This document shows positions 60,306 to 64,000 of a stretch of DNA of 64,000 bases, in pieces; position 1 is the stretch's first letter; every line of letters begins with the position of its first letter. The translations under genes were made by a program, and so were the position numbers. The notes under the pieces were generated by a model. The model saw only the letters and a list, made by a program, of their open reading frames with translations, searched no databases and had not been told where the DNA came from. This DNA is from an uncultured Acidobacteriota bacterium (lineage in GTDB: Bacteria > Acidobacteriota > Blastocatellia > Pyrinomonadales > Pyrinomonadaceae): assembly GCA_902826795.1 (NCBI GenBank), contig CADEGD010000005.1, positions 1 through 64,000 on the forward strand, read 5' to 3'.

Positions 60306-61573
60306 ACCTTACTTAGAATGATCTCTTTGAGCTGCGTACGGTCGATCGGCATCGATATCTTCTCGCTCGGTCGGTCTAACATCGCAGCTACGCTAGCGGG
60401 CATCTCGGGCTCGATGCCGAGTATTTCCCGGACCGAATCGAATTTCACCGGATGTGCGGTCTCGAGAATGATGCCGCTCTTGTTCGAATCTTCTAGAGCT
60501 CGGTAGGCAACCGCTCCGTGCGGATCGAGTACATAACCAAAGTGCTCGTAGACCTCTCGCATGGTGGCAGCGGTTTGTTCGTCGCTAATGCTGACCGCTG
60601 ACAAGCCGCGTTTAACCTGTTCAAACTCTCGGCCAAACAATTCAAGAACGCGGACGAAGTTGCTCGGATTGCCGACGTCCATCGCGTTAGAGATCGTAGC
60701 AATCGACGGTTGCGGATCGTATTCACCAGTCCTTAAAAATTCGGGGACGACCGCGTTTGCATTACACGCCGCGACGAATCCGCCTGCCGGCATTCCCGAT
60801 TCGTGAGCAAGCAGCCCCGCGCAGATATTGCCGAAGTTACCGCTAGGGACGCAAAAGACGGGCGGATCACCTTGCCACTGTTTCAGCGCGACGAAATAGT
60901 AAAACTGCTGCGGTAGCCAGCGGGCGATGTTGATCGAGTTTGCGGAGGTAAGAAAGACCCGTCCTTGTATATCCTGATCGGAAAGGGCAGACTTTGCCAT
61001 CGTCTGGCAATCGTCGAAAACGCCGTCAACCTCGACTGCAGTAACGTTACCGCCGAGCGTTGTGAGCTGCAGTTCCTGAACGCGGCTTACCTTACCTTTC
61101 GGATATAGGATAACGACCTCGATCCCGTCTACTCCATGAAAGCCGGCGGCGACCGCTCCACCTGTATCGCCCGACGTAGCGACAAGCACGACGGTCCTCC
61201 GGTCTGATCCGAAGTAACGAAGGCAGCGGCTCATGAATCGCGCACCGACATCCTTAAAAGCTAGAGTCGGCCCATGAAAGAGTTCTAAAGCTGAAATGCT
61301 GTTGTTGATACTTACTAGAGGAAAATCGAAATCAACAGTCTCGGTGCAGATACGTTGCAGGTTTTCCGCGTCTATCGCGTCGCCCACGTATGGTTTGATC
61401 ACCTCAAACGCGATCTCGGCGTCAGACATTTCCGGGAGCTGGTGCAGAAGGTCGTCACTAACCTGAGGGATGCGTTCCGGAAAATAAAGACCCTTATCAC
61501 CTGGCTGGCCGAGCAGCGTTGCCTCACGGAATCCGACCGTGGGCGAGCTGCGGTTTGTGCTAAAGTATTGCAT
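60302..61573 (-). CDS. thrC: Threonine synthase
   Basis: 423 residues from the ATG at 61573, which gives the usual N-terminus MQYFSTNRSSPTVGFREATL; an ATG at 61618 would add 15 untypical residues. The PLP-binding motif is in ELFHGPTLAFKDVGARFMSR (Lys of FKD). Then VLVATSGDTGGAVAAGFHG, the phosphate-binding glycine loop. It converts O-phosphohomoserine to threonine. It lies upstream of and overlaps thrA; thrB is divergent and 59 bases away, so all three share a control region. Confidence 0.95.
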   Translation of the reverse strand: MQYFSTNRSSPTVGFREATLLGQPGDKGLYFPERIPQVSDDLLHQLPEMSDAEIAFEVIKPYVGDAIDAENLQRICTETVDFDFPLVSINNSISALELFHGPTLAFKDVGARFMSRCLRYFGSDRRTVVLVATSGDTGGAVAAGFHGVDGIEVVILYPKGKVSRVQELQLTTLGGNVTAVEVDGVFDDCQTMAKSALSDQDIQGRVFLTSANSINIARWLPQQFYYFVALKQWQGDPPVFCVPSGNFGNICAGLLAHESGMPAGGFVAACNANAVVPEFLRTGEYDPQPSIATISNAMDVGNPSNFVRVLELFGREFEQVKRGLSAVSISDEQTAATMREVYEHFGYVLDPHGAVAYRALEDSNKSGIILETAHPVKFDSVREILGIEPEMPASVAAMLDRPSEKISMPIDRTQLKEIILSKV

Positions 61574-61632
61574 CCTGCGGGGGCGGATATCGCCTTCGCT
61601 TATGTTATACCGCCGCAAGATTTATAAGAAAT

Positions 61633-62553
61633 ATGGATACCGTACGCGTTCACGCTCCCGCAACTGTTTCAAACGTCGTATGCGGCTTCGACTGCCTCGG
61701 CTTCGCCCTGTCGGAACCCTTCGACGAGATAAATGTTCGCAAGATCGACGAGCCGGTCATCCGCATCGCGCACAAAGATGACTTCGGATTGCCGACCGAA
61801 CCGGAGCAGAATGTAGCTGGTGTCGCGTTGCGAGCGATGCTCGATGCCATGCAAGCAGATTTCGGTTTCGAGGTCGAGATAACCAAGAACATCAAACCCG
61901 GCAGCGGGATCGGCTCGAGCTCGGCGAGCTCGTGCGGAGCGGTTGTCGCAGCGAATCATTTGCTCGGCGGACGGTTCTCAGATCTCGAACTCGCAGAGTT
62001 TGCTATGGAAGGCGAGAAGCTCGCGTCCGGATCGCGTCACGCGGACAACGTCGCACCGTGTATCTTCGGTGGCTTTACGATTGTGCGATCCGCCGATCCG
62101 CTCGACATCGTCTCGATCGAATTCCCGCACCTCTTTGCTACCGTCATTCATCCGCAGATCGAGATCAAAACCGCCGACGCCAGGGCGATCTTGCCGAAGC
62201 AGATCCCGCTGGCCGACGCGGTCAGACAATGGAGCAATCTTGCTTCGCTTGTCGCTTCTCTATATAAGGGAGACCTCGATCTCCTCGCACGCTCGATGGA
62301 CGATTTTATTGTGGAGCCAGTGCGCAAAAGCTTGATCCCGAAGTTTGATGAGGTTAAGGAAGCGTCGCTTGCTTCCGGAGCGATCGGCGGCGGGATCTCC
62401 GGTTCGGGTCCGTCGATGTTTATGCTCAGCGGATCGCTAGCGACGGCAAACTCGGTTGCTGAATCGATTCGCTCTGTCTACACCCAGACGGATATCGACT
62501 TCAACATCTACATATCGCCGATAGGCCGCAGTGGGGTTGCAATCGCATCCTGA
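61633..62553 (+). CDS. thrB: Homoserine kinase
   Basis: 306 residues of the GHMP kinase family. The ATP-binding motif is KPGSGIGSSSASSCGAVVA, with VRVHAPATVSNVVCGFDCLGFAL at the N-terminus and GGGISGSGPSMFMLSG as motif 3. It phosphorylates homoserine ahead of ThrC. It is transcribed opposite to thrC-thrA. A small hairpin GCGCC-TCT-GGCGC (62571-62583) follows the stop but lacks a T-run. Confidence 0.95.
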   Translation: MDTVRVHAPATVSNVVCGFDCLGFALSEPFDEINVRKIDEPVIRIAHKDDFGLPTEPEQNVAGVALRAMLDAMQADFGFEVEITKNIKPGSGIGSSSASSCGAVVAANHLLGGRFSDLELAEFAMEGEKLASGSRHADNVAPCIFGGFTIVRSADPLDIVSIEFPHLFATVIHPQIEIKTADARAILPKQIPLADAVRQWSNLASLVASLYKGDLDLLARSMDDFIVEPVRKSLIPKFDEVKEASLASGAIGGGISGSGPSMFMLSGSLATANSVAESIRSVYTQTDIDFNIYISPIGRSGVAIAS

Positions 62554-62623
62554 TCGTATAAGTCTTGTAAGCGCCTCTGGCGCAGTATTAATATTATCTA
62601 AAGCGTCTACCACGAACAGGATT

Positions 62624-63295
62624 ATGCATCTCACTAGATCTGCCGTCTCCAAATTTTTATTTTTTGCCGCCGTATTCACCTTCACCACGCTGACGGCAAG
62701 CGCGCAGCCGTCCCGAAATTTTGCTGAGGCAGCGAAAGAGGGCCCGAATGCCAGCGCCTTCGTGATCGATAAATGGAAGTTCACTTTAAATGGAACGCCC
62801 TACGAGATCACTAAAGAGGGTAAGATCTCAAAAAATTTTAAATCCGGTCGAAAAAGCGCTCAGCTAAAGATAGGGGCCGACGAAGAACTTTCGCGGATCG
62901 TATATTACGCTCAGCACGAAGCTGACCTGTTAATCCTTACAGAGGTCCAGGCCGGCGGTGACGGAGCGTCGGTCCTCTATCGCGTCGATCCCGGTTCGCT
63001 CAAAACCAAGTGGATCGTTTCTATCCCCGGATTTAACGTGGCGAACGGCTTGATCGAGGGCAATTCCGTCTATCTTGCGGCAATCGGTTTCGTCGCAAAG
63101 GTCGAACTTCGAAATGGGCGCTACGCTTGGAAGCACGACGATCTGTATCGTAAGTACAAAAAAGATGGCGCGTTCAATATTTTTGAGACACCAAAGATTG
63201 AAGAAGATCGCATCGTGTTTAAAGAAGCGGATACTGAAAATCAGATCGTCGTTAGCAAGGTAGATGGAAAGGTACTGAACGTCGTTGTGCGGTGA
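62624..63295 (+). CDS. Exported protein of unknown function
   Basis: 223 residues from the ATG at 62624, chosen because it opens a signal peptide (about 1-28, ending TASAQ). The mature part is beta-strand-rich, with YEITKEGKISKNFKSGRKSAQLKI, LLILTEVQAGGDGASVLYRVDPGSLKTKW and VYLAAIGFVAKVELRNGRYAW, a repeated strand pattern like PQQ/beta-propeller blades. No domain can be named. It lies between thrB and clpA and is probably periplasmic. Confidence 0.7.
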   Translation: MHLTRSAVSKFLFFAAVFTFTTLTASAQPSRNFAEAAKEGPNASAFVIDKWKFTLNGTPYEITKEGKISKNFKSGRKSAQLKIGADEELSRIVYYAQHEADLLILTEVQAGGDGASVLYRVDPGSLKTKWIVSIPGFNVANGLIEGNSVYLAAIGFVAKVELRNGRYAWKHDDLYRKYKKDGAFNIFETPKIEEDRIVFKEADTENQIVVSKVDGKVLNVVVR

Positions 63296-63302
63296 TTAGC
63301 GA

Positions 63303-64000
63303 ATGCTGACAAGAGAGCTGGAAGAAACTTTGAGTTATGCGGTCGATCAGGCCGTTAAGCATAAGCACGAGTATGTAACCCTTGAGCATTTGCTCTTCGC
63401 CCTGCTCGAAGACGGCGCGGCGCGCAATATTCTTTACCATTGCGGAGCGAATCTCGACGAGATCGCGAGAGCGCTCGAAGAGTATTTCCGCAACACACTC
63501 GAGAAGATGCCGCCCGAGGCTAAACACATGCCCGAGCTGACAGCGACTTTTCAGTCAACCATTCAGTACGCTGTGCTTCAAGCGGAGGGAAGCGGACAGC
63601 CTTCCGTTGATGGCGGAAATATCCTGGCGGCTTTCTATCAAGCGGATCAAAGCTTTGCCGTCTATCTGCTGCTGCAGCAAGGCGTTTCGCGGCTCGATAT
63701 TCTCAACTTTATCTCACACGGAATTTCGAAGGTCGATTCTGGCGACTTCGTTCCCGATGAATTTGACGACGATGGAATTCCATTGGGCCAGCCGAGCGCT
63801 CCGAAACAAAAGCCGCTGGAAAGTTTTACGACCGAGTTGGTAGCTCAGGCCGCGGAAGGCCGCATCGATCCGATCGTCGGAAGACACGCGGAGATCGAGC
63901 GGACGATTCAGGTGCTTTGCCGCCGCAAGAAGAACAATCCGCTTTACGTCGGCGAACCCGGCGTCGGTAAAACGGCTTTAGCGGAAGGGCTCGCACTAAA
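63303..64000 (+). CDS. clpA: ATP-dependent Clp protease ATP-binding subunit ClpA (3' partial)
   Basis: The first 232 residues of an AAA+ unfoldase; the gene runs off the window. The Clp N domain (about 1-145) shows [36 protein letters not shown], as in ClpA. Then [61 protein letters not shown] includes the first Walker A. ClpA feeds substrates to ClpP. With Lon, Hsp20 and the J-domain-like protein it is part of the proteostasis genes in the window. Confidence 0.93.
   Translation, partial: MLTRELEETLSYAVDQAVKHKHEYVTLEHLLFALLEDGAARNILYHCGANLDEIARALEEYFRNTLEKMPPEAKHMPELTATFQSTIQYAVLQAEGSGQPSVDGGNILAAFYQADQSFAVYLLLQQGVSRLDILNFISHGISKVDSGDFVPDEFDDDGIPLGQPSAPKQKPLESFTTELVAQAAEGRIDPIVGRHAEIERTIQVLCRRKKNNPLYVGEPGVGKTALAEGLAL

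Noticed and set aside
1-64000. CRISPR array, prophage or intact insertion sequence
   Set aside because: No regularly spaced repeat series, integrase, transposase or phage structural gene was recognised anywhere in the window.

Overview
The window looks like a chromosomal segment of a diderm, rod-shaped bacterium of the phylum Acidobacteriota, most likely class Blastocatellia (Pyrinomonadaceae-like). This is an inference from gene content: a mreB-mreC-mreD-PBP2-rodA-PBP1A cell-shape cluster, futalosine-type menaquinone genes (mqnA, mqnC), VWFA-related secreted proteins, secreted proteins with a C-terminal carboxypeptidase-regulatory-like domain, a Tat-exported GH109-like oxidoreductase, and many TPR proteins. 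Coding density is high, G+C is moderate to high, and most genes are housekeeping. No prophage, intact transposon, CRISPR array or rRNA gene was seen.

Layout. 1-3.5 kb: 3' part of a TPR protein with a degenerate S24-like tail, a J-domain coiled-coil protein, a BshB1-like deacetylase, and an MBL-fold hydrolase preceded by a long hairpin. 3.5-4.0 kb: a gene-free stretch with a promoter, a boxA-like motif and repeated covarying hairpins (possible ncRNA or rRNA-type leader). 4.0-9.5 kb: PepSY membrane protein, thioredoxin-like protein, lipB, a lipoprotein, a Gdx/SugE exporter with a double palindrome against its start codon, and an esterase. 9.5-17.8 kb (minus strand): the six-gene cell-wall elongation cluster. 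18-21.7 kb: a 1224-residue subtilisin-like protease. 21.8-25.8 kb: a tight CBS / Hsp20 / unknown exported protein / Lon operon. 25.8-30.2 kb: Rieske protein, tandem YbaY-domain protein, TPR protein, and Na+/H+ antiporter. 30.3 kb: a free-standing tRNA-Met(CAT) with its own promoter and terminator. 30.5-38.8 kb: GH109-like oxidoreductase, lipoprotein, HAD phosphatase, NorD-like VWA protein, extended SDR, and secreted VWA protein. 38.9-41.4 kb: ECF sigma factor with a putative anti-sigma gene and an exported protein.

41.6-49.7 kb is the most mosaic stretch. It holds a truncated acetyltransferase, a 21-bp tandem duplication that seems to build a promoter, mqnA and mqnC around a YdeI-like gene, a candidate 33-residue membrane micropeptide, a gene of unknown function overlapping an orphan Phd/YefM-like antitoxin, a decayed PIN-domain toxin relic, and an unrecognised 412-residue protein. 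49.8-56.5 kb carries a desaturase, small membrane proteins, an overlapping radical SAM / M19 dipeptidase / peroxiredoxin run, a YggX-like protein with an added zinc-ribbon motif, a DUF2256 protein, and a stand-alone ATE-C protein. 56.5-64 kb carries a beta-lactamase-family hydrolase, the threonine pathway (thrA-thrC divergent from thrB), an exported protein, and the 5' part of clpA.

Functionally, the core modules are peptidoglycan elongation, proteostasis (Lon, Hsp20, ClpA, a J-domain protein), threonine and menaquinone synthesis, lipoylation, and thiol or peroxide defence. The best candidates for something new are the structured non-coding region at 3.6-4.0 kb, the small membrane ORF at 45.04-45.14 kb, and the 47.0-49.3 kb island with its degraded toxin-antitoxin remains. 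None of these can be confirmed without homology searches or expression data.
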